A stretch of DNA of 64,000 nt. Origin: Phreatobacter cathodiphilus. GTDB lineage: Bacteria; Pseudomonadota; Alphaproteobacteria; Rhizobiales; Phreatobacteraceae. Below, one piece after another: positions 1 to 10,229 of the stretch (positions within the stretch are counted from its first letter, which is position 1; the number at the start of each line of letters is the position of its first letter). The translations under genes and the position numbers were made by a program. The notes below the pieces were generated by a model. It searched no databases, was not told the origin of the DNA, and saw only the letters and a program-made list of their open reading frames with translations. The stretch is from positions 2,782,001 to 2,846,000 of the forward strand of contig NZ_CP027668.1 in the NCBI RefSeq assembly GCF_003008515.1, in the 5' to 3' direction.

Positions 1-1094
<1,094 letters not shown>

Positions 1095-1144
1095 TCACTC
1101 CTTGGATTGAGACGTTGAGGGTTGATGGATGGACAAGGCCCCGC

Positions 1145-1459
1145 TCAGGCGGCCTTCTTCAGGTTCGCCGAAGCCTCGACGATGCCCATGATGTCGCTCT
1201 CCTTCATGATCAGGTAGTCGACACCGTCGATCTTCACCTCGGTGCCGGACCACTTGCCGAAGAGCACGACGTCGCCCGCCTTCACGTCCAGCGGCACGAG
1301 TTCGCCGCGCTCGTTGCGCCCGCCCGGGCCGACGGCGATCACCTCGCCCTCCTGCGGCTTCTCCTTGGCGGTGTCGGGGATGATGATGCCGCCGCGGGTC
1401 TTCTCCTCGGCGTCGATGCGCCGGACGACGACGCGGTCATGCAGTGGCCGAAACTTCAT
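1145..1459 (-). CDS. groES: Co-chaperonin GroES
   Basis: The 104-residue co-chaperonin caps the GroEL ring. The start at [16 protein letters not shown] is chosen because the family begins there and a GAGGAACTC purine-rich site precedes the ATG; an upstream extension of about 48 codons in the same frame has no family resemblance. The mobile-loop segment [19 protein letters not shown] and the C-terminal [17 protein letters not shown] are canonical. It is the first gene of the groESL operon, behind the CIRCE element at 1597-1623. Confidence 0.97.
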   Translation of the reverse strand: MKFRPLHDRVVVRRIDAEEKTRGGIIIPDTAKEKPQEGEVIAVGPGGRNERGELVPLDVKAGDVVLFGKWSGTEVKIDGVDYLIMKESDIMGIVEASANLKKAA

Positions 1460-1596
1460 GAGTTCCTCCAGGTCTTGATCATCGCATGTGGATGGGCGGG
1501 ACCCGATGCGAGGGCCTCGCGTGTCACCACCCGGCGCCTCCGGCATCCCGTCCGGGCGATGAGGTAGGAAAGGGCTTTTGGGCCCGCAAGACCCTG

Positions 1597-1623
1597 TCAG
1601 CACTTTTTTCAGACGAGTGCTAA
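1597..1623 (-). promoter_or_regulatory. CIRCE operator (HrcA binding site) of groESL
   Basis: Read on the minus strand this is TTAGCACTC, nine bases, then AAGTGCTGA. The consensus is TTAGCACTC-N9-GAGTGCTAA. The distal arm is perfect and the spacer is exactly nine; the gene-proximal arm differs at two positions. It lies about 140 nt upstream of the groES start. HrcA repression is inferred from the known role of CIRCE; hrcA itself is not in the window. Confidence 0.9.
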
Positions 1624-1719
1624 CAGGCTGATTTCAATGATGAAATGGAACTTTTCCCTTGCCTCGGCGCTGATGTTGCGTTGCGATGGGATTCGTCATC
1701 CGGCAAAGGAGGTTCACGC

Positions 1720-1989
1720 ATGGCATCGGCAGATTTCGCCCGCCAGATGGAGGGCTACGGGCTGACCACGGCAGGCATTCTCTACCGCCTTCCCGACCAC
1801 CCGGCCATCCTCCAGGAATATGTCTGGCAGGCCTATGACCTCGCCCCCCGCTTTCCCGAACTGAAGCGCTTCCTCGCCTTCTGGCAGGCCGAGCTGGAGG
1901 GCAAGCTCTACCGGGTGACGGTGGCGCACAAGGACCTGATCGGGCCGAGCGAGATGCGCGCCGTGGGAAGCGAGTTCCGCCTGCACTGA
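1720..1989 (+). CDS. usg: Usg family protein
   Basis: This 89-residue soluble protein belongs to the alphaproteobacterial Usg family, whose function is not established although database entries often link it to the trp operon or misname it as an aspartate-semialdehyde dehydrogenase relative. The block YRLPDHPAILQEYVWQAYD followed by P-FPELKRFLAFW is the recognisable family core. The start at 1720 follows a strong AAAGGAGG site at 1704-1712, so an in-frame extension back to 1645 is unlikely. It stands alone between divergent groESL and the imu cassette. Confidence 0.75.
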   Translation: MASADFARQMEGYGLTTAGILYRLPDHPAILQEYVWQAYDLAPRFPELKRFLAFWQAELEGKLYRVTVAHKDLIGPSEMRAVGSEFRLH

Positions 1990-2107
1990 AGCCGCCCCGG
2001 CAGGGCCCGCGGCCGGCACCGCGGGTCCCCCCGCTCCCGATTGTCCCATTCGCGGCCCGGTTGAATCCCGGCGCCTTGACTCTCCCGCCCAGAGTCTCTC
2101 TCTTAGA

Positions 2108-2122
2108 GAACGAAACAGGAAC
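2108..2122 (+). promoter_or_regulatory. LexA SOS box, alphaproteobacterial type
   Basis: The sequence GAACGAAACAGGAAC is a perfect GAAC-N7-GAAC direct repeat, the LexA operator form used in Alphaproteobacteria. It ends only 4 nt before the imuA start codon and overlaps the AGGAA ribosome-binding site. A TTGACT hexamer at 2076-2081 could be the -35 element, which would place transcription initiation at or just before the operator. Repression by LexA and induction by DNA damage are inferred from the motif and the downstream cassette. Confidence 0.88.
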
Positions 2123-2126
2123 AATC

Positions 2127-2924
2127 ATGACTGCGCGGCGCGACACCCTCGCGGCGCTGAAGGGCACCCTTGCGCGTCTCGAGCGGGGGGGCCTGCCCTC
2201 GGCGTCGCCGCATTTCTCTCTCGGTCCGGCCGGGCTCGACGCCGCGCTGGGCGGCGGGCTGGCGCGGGCGGCTCTCCACGAGGTCTTCGCCGAGAGCCCC
2301 TCCCATGGCCCGGCTGCCACCGGCTTCGCCCTCTCCCTGGGGATTCTCGCGGCGCCCTCCGCGCCCGTCGTCTGGATCCGCCAGCGCATGCTCGACCAGG
2401 AGTTCGGCCGCCCCTACGGCCACGGCATCGCCGCCCTCGGCCTCGATCCCGGCCGCCTCGTCCTCGTCCGGGCGAAGGACGCGGAGGCGGCACTGAAGGC
2501 GACCCACGACGCCGCCCGCTGCGGCGCCGTCGGCGTCGTCATCGCCGAAATCTGGGGCGCGCCGAAGATCCTCGACCTCACCGCCAGCCGACGCTTGTCC
2601 ATGGCCGCCGCCGAAAGCGGCGTCACCGTCGTCGCCACCCGCACCGGCGCGGAGCCCTCAGCCTCCGCCGCCCAGTCGCGCTGGCAGGTGCGGGGCATGG
2701 CCTCGGAGGCGGCGGAGGGCGGCCTGCCGGGCCTGCCGGCCTTCCTCGTCACCCTGCTGCGCCACCGGGCCGGCATTCCTCCCCGCGACTGGCCCATGGA
2801 GTGGGATCGTGAACACCGTCGCTTCCGCGAACGGACGGCGCTACCTCGCCGTCTGGATGCCCTTCCTGGCGACCGAACGGTTGCGCCGCAAGCGCCCGCC
2901 CTCCCCCTCCGGCGGGCCGGATGA
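2127..2924 (+). CDS. imuA: ImuA, RecA-like translesion synthesis accessory protein
   Basis: ImuA is the first member of the imuA-imuB-dnaE2 damage-tolerance cassette. It is a RecA-related protein that works with ImuB and DnaE2 in error-prone bypass synthesis. The 265-residue product contains the degenerate RecA-like core around GLDAALGGGLARAALHEVF and the DPGRLVLVRAKDA segment typical of ImuA. The start at 2127 sits just after the SOS box with AGGA upstream; an in-frame upstream extension from 2061 would be translated through the operator and is rejected. Its last 116 nt overlap imuB in another frame, so its C-terminus after about residue 228 may be poorly constrained. Confidence 0.9.
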   Translation: MTARRDTLAALKGTLARLERGGLPSASPHFSLGPAGLDAALGGGLARAALHEVFAESPSHGPAATGFALSLGILAAPSAPVVWIRQRMLDQEFGRPYGHGIAALGLDPGRLVLVRAKDAEAALKATHDAARCGAVGVVIAEIWGAPKILDLTASRRLSMAAAESGVTVVATRTGAEPSASAAQSRWQVRGMASEAAEGGLPGLPAFLVTLLRHRAGIPPRDWPMEWDREHRRFRERTALPRRLDALPGDRTVAPQAPALPLRRAG

Positions 2925-4374
2925 GGCCCCGCTCGTCCTCACCGAGAAGGTGGGGGGTGCCCTGCTCGTCGCCGCGGTGGATGCGAAAGCGCGCGCCCTC
3001 GGCCTCGCCCCGGGGCAGAAGCTCGCCGATGCTCGCGCCTGCATCCCTGCCCTGGTGGCGATGGAGCACGACCGCGACGCCGACCAGCGCTTCCTGGAGC
3101 GCCTCGCCGACGCCGCCGACCGCTATACGCCGCTGGTGGCGCTGGAGCCGCCCGAGGGCTTCGTGCTCGACATCACCGGCTGCGCCCATCTCTTCGGCGG
3201 GGAAGCGGCGCTGCGCAGCGATCTCCTGCGTCGGCTCGCCGGTGCAGGCCTGACGGCGCGCGCCACCATCGCCGGCACGCCGGAGGCTGCCTCCGCCCTT
3301 GCGCGCTACGCCACCTGCGAGCGCGTGCCCCCCGGCGGCGAGCGGGACGCGGTGGCGCCCCTGCCCGTCATCGCCCTCGGCATCGACCCCGCCGTCGCCC
3401 TGGCCCTGACCCGTGCCGGGCTGAAGACCATCGGCGACCTCGCGGCACGGCCGGGCGACATCCTCGTCGCCCGCTTCGGGGCTGTGCTGACGACCCGGCT
3501 GCGTCGCGTCACCGGCCGCGAGGACACCCGCCTGACGCCGCGCCGCGCGGTAGCCGCCTGCATGGTCGAGCGCCGCTTCGCCGAGCCGGTGGGCCGGCGC
3601 GAGGACCTGCTCGGCGCCCTCGGCCTCATCCTCGGCACGGCGGGCACGACGCTGGAGGAGCGCGGCGAGGGCGGGCGGCTGTTCGAGGCGAGCTTCTTCC
3701 GCACCGACGGCGTGGTGCGCCGCATCGCCGTGGAAACGGGCGAGGCGACCCGCGACGGGGCGGCCCTCGTCCGTCTCTTCTCCGAGAAGATGCACCTCCT
3801 CGACGACCCCACCGACCCCGGCTTCGGCTTCGACCTCATCCGCCTCGCCGTCCTGCGCACGGAGGCGCAGGCGCAGCGCCAGGCCCGCCTCGACGGCCGC
3901 GACGAGGCCGACCGTGAGACGGTCGCCCTCATCGACCGCCTTGTCGCCCGCTTCGGCCGCGACAGCGTCGTGCGCCTCGTCGACCGCCATTCCCACATTC
4001 CCGAACGCGCCGAGACGATGCGCCCCGCCATCGCCGTCGGCGCCACCATGGCCTGGCCGGTCATGCGCACCGCCAGGCCCCTCACCCGGCCGCTCCAGCT
4101 CTTCGACCCGCCGCAGCCCATCGAGACCCTGGCCGAGGTGCCGGACGGGCCGCCGGCCACCTTCCACTGGCGCCGCACCACCCACCAGATCGCCCGCGCC
4201 GAAGGCCCCGAGCGCATCGCCACCGAATGGTGGCGCGACGGCGAAAGCGCCCTGACGCGCGACTATTATTGTCTCGAAGACTGCGAGGGCCGCCGCTTCT
4301 GGGTCTTCCGCCAGGGCCTCTACGGCACCGAGACGACCGCGCCGCGCTGGTTCGTCCATGGCCTCTTCGCATGA
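2809..4374 (+). CDS. imuB: ImuB, inactive Y-family polymerase homologue
   Basis: The 521-residue protein is the Y-family-like adaptor of the mutasome. ImuB proteins generally lack polymerase activity and bridge DnaE2 to the sliding clamp. The N-terminus RRYLAVWMPFLATERL is family-typical, followed by the palm-like block GFVLDITGCAHLFGGE. Near residue 429 the sequence PLQLFDPPQPI resembles a beta-clamp binding motif. The C-terminal RDYYCLEDCEGRRFWVFRQG stretch is characteristic of the family. The start is GTG at 2809, inside imuA; a later ATG at 2857 would remove conserved residues. Its stop is 7 nt before the dnaE2 start, indicating translational coupling. Confidence 0.93.
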   Translation: MNTVASANGRRYLAVWMPFLATERLRRKRPPSPSGGPDEAPLVLTEKVGGALLVAAVDAKARALGLAPGQKLADARACIPALVAMEHDRDADQRFLERLADAADRYTPLVALEPPEGFVLDITGCAHLFGGEAALRSDLLRRLAGAGLTARATIAGTPEAASALARYATCERVPPGGERDAVAPLPVIALGIDPAVALALTRAGLKTIGDLAARPGDILVARFGAVLTTRLRRVTGREDTRLTPRRAVAACMVERRFAEPVGRREDLLGALGLILGTAGTTLEERGEGGRLFEASFFRTDGVVRRIAVETGEATRDGAALVRLFSEKMHLLDDPTDPGFGFDLIRLAVLRTEAQAQRQARLDGRDEADRETVALIDRLVARFGRDSVVRLVDRHSHIPERAETMRPAIAVGATMAWPVMRTARPLTRPLQLFDPPQPIETLAEVPDGPPATFHWRRTTHQIARAEGPERIATEWWRDGESALTRDYYCLEDCEGRRFWVFRQGLYGTETTAPRWFVHGLFA

Positions 4375-4381
4375 GGTGTCC

Positions 4382-7300
4382 ATGAGCTTTCCTGAAACGG
4401 CCTATGCCGAGCTCGCCACCCACACCAACTTCTCCTTCCTGCGCGGCGCCTCCCACGCCCGCGACCTGGTGCTGACCGCGCTCGCCCTCGGCCATTCCGG
4501 CATCGGCATCGCCGACCGCAACACGGTGGCCGGCGTCGTGCGCGCCCACGCCTTCCTGAAGGAGATCCGCACCGGCGGCCTCATCCCCCCGGACAAGGTC
4601 AAGGAGGGGTCCTCGCCCGGCGAGTTCGTCTGGGTCGACATGCCCCAGGCCGGCGCCCTCGGCTTCTCGCCGGAGGCCTTCAAGGCAGCGGCGGAGCGCT
4701 TCCGCCTCGCCGTCGGCACCCGCTTCGTCTTCTGCGACGGATCGCCGGAGGTCATCGCCTATCCGGCCAACCGCCGCGGCTGGGGCCGCATCTGCCGCCT
4801 GCTCACCACCGGCAACCTGCGCGGCGGCAAGGGCGACTGCCGCCTCACCCTCGACGATCTCGTCGCAGATACCCGCGACCTCCTGCTGATCCTGATGCCG
4901 GGCGAGGACGAGGCGGGCCTCGAAGCGCCGCTGCGCGTGCTCGACGAGGCCGCCCCCGGCCAGCTCTGGCTCGGCGCCACCATGGGCCGGAGCGGCGAGG
5001 ACCGCCGCCGCCTCTTCCGCCTCAAGGCCCTGGGCGAGGCGGTGGGCGTGCCGCTCCTCGCGGTCAACGACGTGCTCTACCACGACCCCGCCCAGCGCGA
5101 CCTGCAGGACGTGCTCACCTGCATCCGCGAGGGCGTCACCATTGAGGAGGCCGGCTTCCGCCTCGCCGCCAATGCCGAGCGCCACCTGAAGCCGGGCCGG
5201 GAGATGGCGCGGCTGTTCCGCGACTGCCCCGAGGCCGTCGCCGAGACACAGCACCTGCTGGCGCGCATGGAGTTCTCGCTGGCGGAGCTGAAATACGAAT
5301 ATCCCGAGGAGCCCGTGCCGCCGGGCTGGACGCCCCAGGGCTGGCTGGAAAAGATCACCTGGGAGCGCGCCGTCCACCGCTACGGCGGCGCGGTGCCGGC
5401 GAAGGTCGAGAAGCTGCTCGCCGAGGAGCTCGCCCTCATCGCCAGCCTCGACTATGCCCGCTACTTCCTCACCATCGTCGACATCGTCCGCGTCGCCGAG
5501 GACAAGGGCATCCTCTGCCAGGGCCGCGGCTCCGCCGCCAATTCCGCCGTCTGCTACGTGCTCGGCATCACCGCGGTGGACCCCAACGACCACGACCTGC
5601 TCTTCGCCCGCTTCATCTCGTCGGAACGGCGCGAGCCGCCGGACATCGACGTCGACTTCGAGCACGAGCGCCGCGAGGAGGTCATCCAGCACATCTATGC
5701 CCGCTACGGCCGCGAGCGCGCCGGCATCGCCGCCACCGTCATCAGCTACCGGCCGCGCAGCGCCATCCGCGAGGTCGGCAAGGCCCTCGGCCTCACCGAG
5801 GACGTCACCGGCCGCCTCGCCGGCATGGTCTGGGGCTCATGGGGCACCGCCATCGGCGACCACTACGTCCGTCAGGCCGGGCTCGACCCGGCCAATCCGC
5901 TGATCCGCCGCGCCGTCGGCCTCGCCGAGCGCCTCATCGGCTTTCCCCGCCACCTCTCCCAGCATGTCGGCGGCTTCGTGCTGACCGGCGCCCGGCTCGA
6001 CGAGACGGTGCCCATCGGCCCCGCCGCCATGCCCGACCGCACCTTTATCGAATGGGACAAGGACGACATCGACGCGCTCGGCCTGATGAAGGTCGACGTG
6101 CTGGCGCTGGGCATGCTGACCTGCATCCGCAAGGCCTTCGCCCTGCTGCGCGACACCGGCGGGCCGGACCTCGACCTCTTCAACGTGCCGCCGGGCGACC
6201 CCGCCGTCTACGACATGCTGTGCCGCGGCGATTCCATCGGCGTCTTCCAGGTGGAGAGCCGGGCGCAGATCAACATGCTGCCGCGGCTGAAGCCCCGCAA
6301 TCTCTACGACCTCGTCATCCAGGTCGCCATCGTCCGCCCGGGCCCCATCGAGGGCGACATGGTCCATCCCTACCTGAAGCGGCGGGCGGGCATCGAGCCC
6401 GTCGTCTATCCCTCGCCGGCTCCGGGGCACGGGGAGCCGGACGAGCTCTACCAGGTGCTCAGCAAGACCTGCGGCGTGCCGCTGTTCCAGGAACAGGCCA
6501 TGCGCCTCGCCATGGTGGCGGCGAAATTCACCGCAGACGAAGCCAACGGCCTGCGCCGCGCCATGGCGACCTTCCGCAATGTCGGCACCATCGGCCGGTT
6601 CGAGACGCTGATGACCGGACGGATGGTGGCGCGCGGCTACGACCCCGCCTTCGCCCAGCGCTGTTTCGACCAGATCAAGGGCTTCGGCAGCTACGGCTTC
6701 CCCGAGAGCCACGCCGCCTCCTTCGCCAAGCTCGTCTACATCTCCTCCTGGATCAAATGCCACCACCCCGCGATCTTCGCCTGCGCCCTTCTCAACGCCC
6801 AGCCCATGGGCTTCTACGCGCCGGCCCAGATCGTCCGCGATGCGCGCGAGCACGGCGTCGAGGTCCGCGCCGTCGACGTCGACTTCAGCCTCTGGGACAA
6901 CGGCCTGGAACCCGGCAGGGACGGCCACGCCCTGCGCCTCGGCTTCCGCCAGATCGACGGCTTCCACCAGGCCTGGGCCGACAGGCTGGTGGCGGCGCGT
7001 TCAAGACCTTTCGCCGGCATCGAGGACCTCGCCCGCCGCTGCGCTCTGCCCGCAAGGGCGCTGCACATCCTCGCCGATGCCGACGCCTTCCGCTCCCTCG
7101 GCCTCGACCGGCGCGAGGCGCTGTGGGCGGTACGCCGCCTGCCCGACGACAGCCCGCTGCCGCTCTTCGCCGCGGCGGATGCCCGCGAGCTCGGCGAGGA
7201 GGCCGACGCCCTGCTGCCCGCCATGCCGCTCTCGGAACACGTCGTCGCCGACTACCAGACGGCGCGGCTGTCGCTGAAGGCGCATCCGCTGCAGTTCCTG

Positions 7301-7744
7301 CGCGCGCGTCTCGCCGCCGAGGGCATCTCGACCTGCGCGGAGATCACCGCCGCCGCCAACGGCGCGCGGGCGAGGGTCGCGGGCGTCGTCCTCATCCGCC
7401 AGCGGCCGGGCAAGGGCAACGCCGTCTTCATCACGCTGGAGGACGAGACGGGCATCACCAACGTGGTGCTCTGGGCCCGCCGGATGGAGCGCTTCCGCCG
7501 CGCCATCATGGGGGCGCGGCTGCTCATGGTGGAGGGCCTGGTGCAGCGCAGCCCCGAGGGCGTCGTCCACCTCATGGCCGAGGACATCATCGACCGCACG
7601 GCCGATCTCCAGCGCCTGTCGGAGGACCCGATGCGCGACAGCCTCGCCCGCGCCGACGAGGTGTCGCGGCCGCAATATCCGCGTGGCGGCGGCCGCCACC
7701 CGCGCGACGTCAGGGTGCTGCCGAAATCACGCGACTTCCACTGA
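4382..7744 (+). CDS. dnaE2: Error-prone DNA polymerase III alpha-type subunit DnaE2
   Basis: This is the catalytic polymerase of the SOS mutagenesis cassette, about 1120 residues against the usual 1050-1100. It has an N-terminal PHP domain (YAELATHTNFSFLRGASH), the C-family palm with CQGRGSAANSAVCYVLG and the catalytic aspartates in PDIDVDFEHERREEVIQ, the PGPIEGDMVHPYLKRR block, a helix-hairpin-helix region near LARRCALPARALHILADADAF, and an OB-fold (VFITLEDETGITNVVLW) near the C-terminus. I prefer the ATG at 4382 because GAGG precedes it by 5 nt; an in-frame ATG at 4358 overlaps imuB but has no such site. It converges on the flmG-like gene with an 18-nt overlap. Confidence 0.96.
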   Translation: MSFPETAYAELATHTNFSFLRGASHARDLVLTALALGHSGIGIADRNTVAGVVRAHAFLKEIRTGGLIPPDKVKEGSSPGEFVWVDMPQAGALGFSPEAFKAAAERFRLAVGTRFVFCDGSPEVIAYPANRRGWGRICRLLTTGNLRGGKGDCRLTLDDLVADTRDLLLILMPGEDEAGLEAPLRVLDEAAPGQLWLGATMGRSGEDRRRLFRLKALGEAVGVPLLAVNDVLYHDPAQRDLQDVLTCIREGVTIEEAGFRLAANAERHLKPGREMARLFRDCPEAVAETQHLLARMEFSLAELKYEYPEEPVPPGWTPQGWLEKITWERAVHRYGGAVPAKVEKLLAEELALIASLDYARYFLTIVDIVRVAEDKGILCQGRGSAANSAVCYVLGITAVDPNDHDLLFARFISSERREPPDIDVDFEHERREEVIQHIYARYGRERAGIAATVISYRPRSAIREVGKALGLTEDVTGRLAGMVWGSWGTAIGDHYVRQAGLDPANPLIRRAVGLAERLIGFPRHLSQHVGGFVLTGARLDETVPIGPAAMPDRTFIEWDKDDIDALGLMKVDVLALGMLTCIRKAFALLRDTGGPDLDLFNVPPGDPAVYDMLCRGDSIGVFQVESRAQINMLPRLKPRNLYDLVIQVAIVRPGPIEGDMVHPYLKRRAGIEPVVYPSPAPGHGEPDELYQVLSKTCGVPLFQEQAMRLAMVAAKFTADEANGLRRAMATFRNVGTIGRFETLMTGRMVARGYDPAFAQRCFDQIKGFGSYGFPESHAASFAKLVYISSWIKCHHPAIFACALLNAQPMGFYAPAQIVRDAREHGVEVRAVDVDFSLWDNGLEPGRDGHALRLGFRQIDGFHQAWADRLVAARSRPFAGIEDLARRCALPARALHILADADAFRSLGLDRREALWAVRRLPDDSPLPLFAAADARELGEEADALLPAMPLSEHVVADYQTARLSLKAHPLQFLRARLAAEGISTCAEITAAANGARARVAGVVLIRQRPGKGNAVFITLEDETGITNVVLWARRMERFRRAIMGARLLMVEGLVQRSPEGVVHLMAEDIIDRTADLQRLSEDPMRDSLARADEVSRPQYPRGGGRHPRDVRVLPKSRDFH

Positions 7745-10078
7745 CCGCGCCGGCGCCTCGTCGACCGACGTCACGTCAAAGGCGTGTGGCACCTCGCCAC
7801 GTCGCCAGATCTCGACCATGCCCTCGTAGGCGCGGCCGAGATGCTCGGCGAAGCGGTCGGGGTCGAAGAGCGGAACGCTGTCGCGGCCGCGCACCAGCGT
7901 CTCTCGCAGCGCCCTGGCCGTGCCGGGATCGTTGCCGATGGCGACGGCCTTGGCCTTGTACTCGTCGAAGCTGGTGGCGACGAGCTGTCCCATGCCGGCC
8001 GCCCTCAAAATGCTGCCCGAGACGCGGGAGACGAAGCTGCGGCCGGACAGCGCCAGGAGCGGCGCGCCCATCCACAGGGCGTCGCTCGCCGTGGTGTGCG
8101 AGCCGACGGGGAAGGTGTCGAGCGCGAGATCGACGAGGCCGTAGCGGGCGAGGTGGTACTCGTTGTCCATCACCGGCCCGAAGACCAGCCGGGTCGGATC
8201 GACGCCGTGCTCTTCCGCGCGTGCGCGCAGGCGCTCGCCGATGACCGGATCCTTCGACAAGAGCCAGAGCACCGAGCCGGGCACGCCCTTCAGGATGTCC
8301 ATCCAGGCGGCGAAGAGCGTGCCGCCGACCTTATAGACATGGTTGAACGAGGCGAAGACGAAGCCGGTCGCCGGCAGCCCGACCATCTCCCGCGTCGGCG
8401 TCTCCACCACCGTGCGGCTGCGCCGGTTGGGCTGGTAGCAGTCCGGCAGCCGCACCACGGCCTCGGAATAGTCGCCCTCGGCGCCGCGAGGGATGATGAA
8501 GGGGTCGGCGATGATGTAGTCGGCCTCGGCGAGGCCATAGGTGCCGGGATAGCCGAGCCAGTTCACCTGGATCGGCGCGGCGCGATACTTCAGCAGGCTG
8601 AGCCGCGAGCCGCCCGTATAGCCCTTGAGGTCGACGAGCACGTGGATGCCGTCGCGGCGGATGAGGCTCGCGGTCTCGGTCTCCGTCAGCAGGTTGACGT
8701 CTTCGAAGCGATCGACCGCCGCCTTGAGCCGCGTGCGCTCTCCGTCTTCCGGGAAAGCGTCATAGGAATAGGCCACCACCTCGAAGCGGCTGCGGTCGGT
8801 GCGTTCCAGCGCCTCGGTGAGCAGCTTCAGGGTCGCGTGATTGTGGAAGTCGTTGGAGAAGTAGCCGATGCGCAGCCGCTCGCCCGGGGCCGGCGGCGCG
8901 GGCATCGGCACATCCAGCGCCTCCGTCGGCCCAGGAAGGATGCGCGCGCGCCGTTCCGAGGCGATCCGCTGCAGCGCCGGGTCGTCGGTCATGGCCAGCA
9001 CCATGAAGGGCGACAGGCCCGCCTTGACGATGGTCTCGCCCAGCGGCTCCAGCGAGCCGAGAATTTCCGCGGCGAGGTCCATCTCCACCACGTGCGAGGC
9101 GGAGTGCGCGATGGTCGAGAGGAGCGCGCTGTGCTGGGGCAGGCGCTCGCGCACGATGCGGCCGAGATCGACCACCTGCTGGTGGGCGCTGGCGTCGAAG
9201 AGGAGATCGACGAGCCGCGTCAGCACGTCGAGACGTGCGCCGGTGGCGGCGGCCAGATCGGCCTGCGCCTTGGCGGCTCCCAGTTTGTCCTCGCTGGCCA
9301 TCAGCGCCATGATCTTGAACATCGCCGCCCAGCGGTCGTCCGGAACGAGAGCCAGAGCGACGTCGGCACCCGCCACCGCCTCGCGATTGCGGCCGGCCTG
9401 CACGTGCTGCCCAACCTCATACAAGTGCAGGATGGCGCTGAGATCCTCGAGCCGCATGCCGAGAGCGAAGGAGGCTTCGTTCGCCACGCCCGTGCTGCGG
9501 AAGACCGGGCCGAGCGGCAGCCAGACGTGCGCCTCCGGGTCCGCCGCCAGCGCCTTCTGCGCATGGGCGAGCGCCGCGTCGTAGTCGATGCGCGCCATGG
9601 CGATCATCATGGCGACCGCGTCGATCTTCGGATGGCTGGTCAGCCGCGACAGATGCGCGACGATCGGTTCGGCGTTTTCGACATTGCCGGCCCGGGCCAT
9701 GCACCAGGCGAAACTGAGGAAGGCGTCGGCGCGGCTGGAATCGCTGCGCGCGAGCGACAACCAGAGCTGGCTGGCGGTCATCAGGTCCCCGAGGGAGAGA
9801 TGCGCCGCCGCCAGCGTGTCCACCGTGTCGGGGTCGCTGCTGCCGCTGTTGCGGGCGACGAAATCGGCCGCCGCCCCCTGCGCCGCCAGCGCCCGGTCGA
9901 GCAACGCGCGATGGGCGGCGACGTCCGGCTGGGCGAGGCCGAGCTGGCGGGCGATCCTGACCGCGATGGAGGCCTCGTTGCGCCGGAGCGCCGCCTCGGC
10001 GGAACTGGTGGCATAGTCGACGGCGTGGCGCAGCGTCCGCTCGTCGAGGGGACGGCTCCATTCCAGGGCTCTGGCCAT
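7727..10078 (-). CDS. TPR-containing GT41/SPINDLY-type glycosyltransferase, candidate flagellin glycosyltransferase (FlmG-like)
   Basis: The 783-residue protein has an alpha-helical, TPR-like N-terminal half (about residues 1-370) and a C-terminal O-GlcNAc-transferase-like domain (about 385-770). Recognisable blocks are RLRIGYFSNDFHNHATLKL, the VDLKGYTGGSRLS segment, VNWLGYPGTYGLAEADYII, and DLALDTFPVGSHTTASDALW. The same TPR-plus-GT41 layout occurs in FlmG of Caulobacter, which modifies flagellins. Its position directly downstream of three flagellin genes on the same strand supports that role here. I chose the ATG at 10078 because GGAG lies 6 nt upstream; ATG 10120 and GTG 10132 are alternatives. 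The sugar donor is unknown. The role is inference; the domain assignment is firm. Confidence 0.85.
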   Translation of the reverse strand: MARALEWSRPLDERTLRHAVDYATSSAEAALRRNEASIAVRIARQLGLAQPDVAAHRALLDRALAAQGAAADFVARNSGSSDPDTVDTLAAAHLSLGDLMTASQLWLSLARSDSSRADAFLSFAWCMARAGNVENAEPIVAHLSRLTSHPKIDAVAMMIAMARIDYDAALAHAQKALAADPEAHVWLPLGPVFRSTGVANEASFALGMRLEDLSAILHLYEVGQHVQAGRNREAVAGADVALALVPDDRWAAMFKIMALMASEDKLGAAKAQADLAAATGARLDVLTRLVDLLFDASAHQQVVDLGRIVRERLPQHSALLSTIAHSASHVVEMDLAAEILGSLEPLGETIVKAGLSPFMVLAMTDDPALQRIASERRARILPGPTEALDVPMPAPPAPGERLRIGYFSNDFHNHATLKLLTEALERTDRSRFEVVAYSYDAFPEDGERTRLKAAVDRFEDVNLLTETETASLIRRDGIHVLVDLKGYTGGSRLSLLKYRAAPIQVNWLGYPGTYGLAEADYIIADPFIIPRGAEGDYSEAVVRLPDCYQPNRRSRTVVETPTREMVGLPATGFVFASFNHVYKVGGTLFAAWMDILKGVPGSVLWLLSKDPVIGERLRARAEEHGVDPTRLVFGPVMDNEYHLARYGLVDLALDTFPVGSHTTASDALWMGAPLLALSGRSFVSRVSGSILRAAGMGQLVATSFDEYKAKAVAIGNDPGTARALRETLVRGRDSVPLFDPDRFAEHLGRAYEGMVEIWRRGEVPHAFDVTSVDEAPARSVEVA

Positions 10079-10171
10079 CGCGGTCTCCACGGGCGGGCGG
10101 GCCGCGCGGTGCGTGGCCATCTGCAGCCGCACTTTTGGCGAAGATGGTTAACGGGGCTCTAACGCGGCGCC

Positions 10172-10205
10172 CCAAAGAAAAAAGGGCGGCCCGTGGGCCG
10201 CCCTT
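10172..10205 (-). terminator. Rho-independent terminator of flagellin 1
   Basis: An 11-bp GC-rich stem (10182-10192 pairing with 10195-10205) is followed, on the minus strand, by TTTTTTCTTT. It lies 24 nt past the stop of the first flagellin gene and separates it from the glycosyltransferase gene. Confidence 0.9.
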
Positions 10206-10229
10206 CCGATGTCTCCGGCTGAGGAGGGA

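Noticed and set aside
7784..10162. Very long plus-strand open frame opposite the FlmG-like gene
   Set aside because: Low-complexity composition rich in Arg, Gly, His and Val with no family signature; it is the antisense shadow of a clear glycosyltransferase gene in GC-rich DNA.
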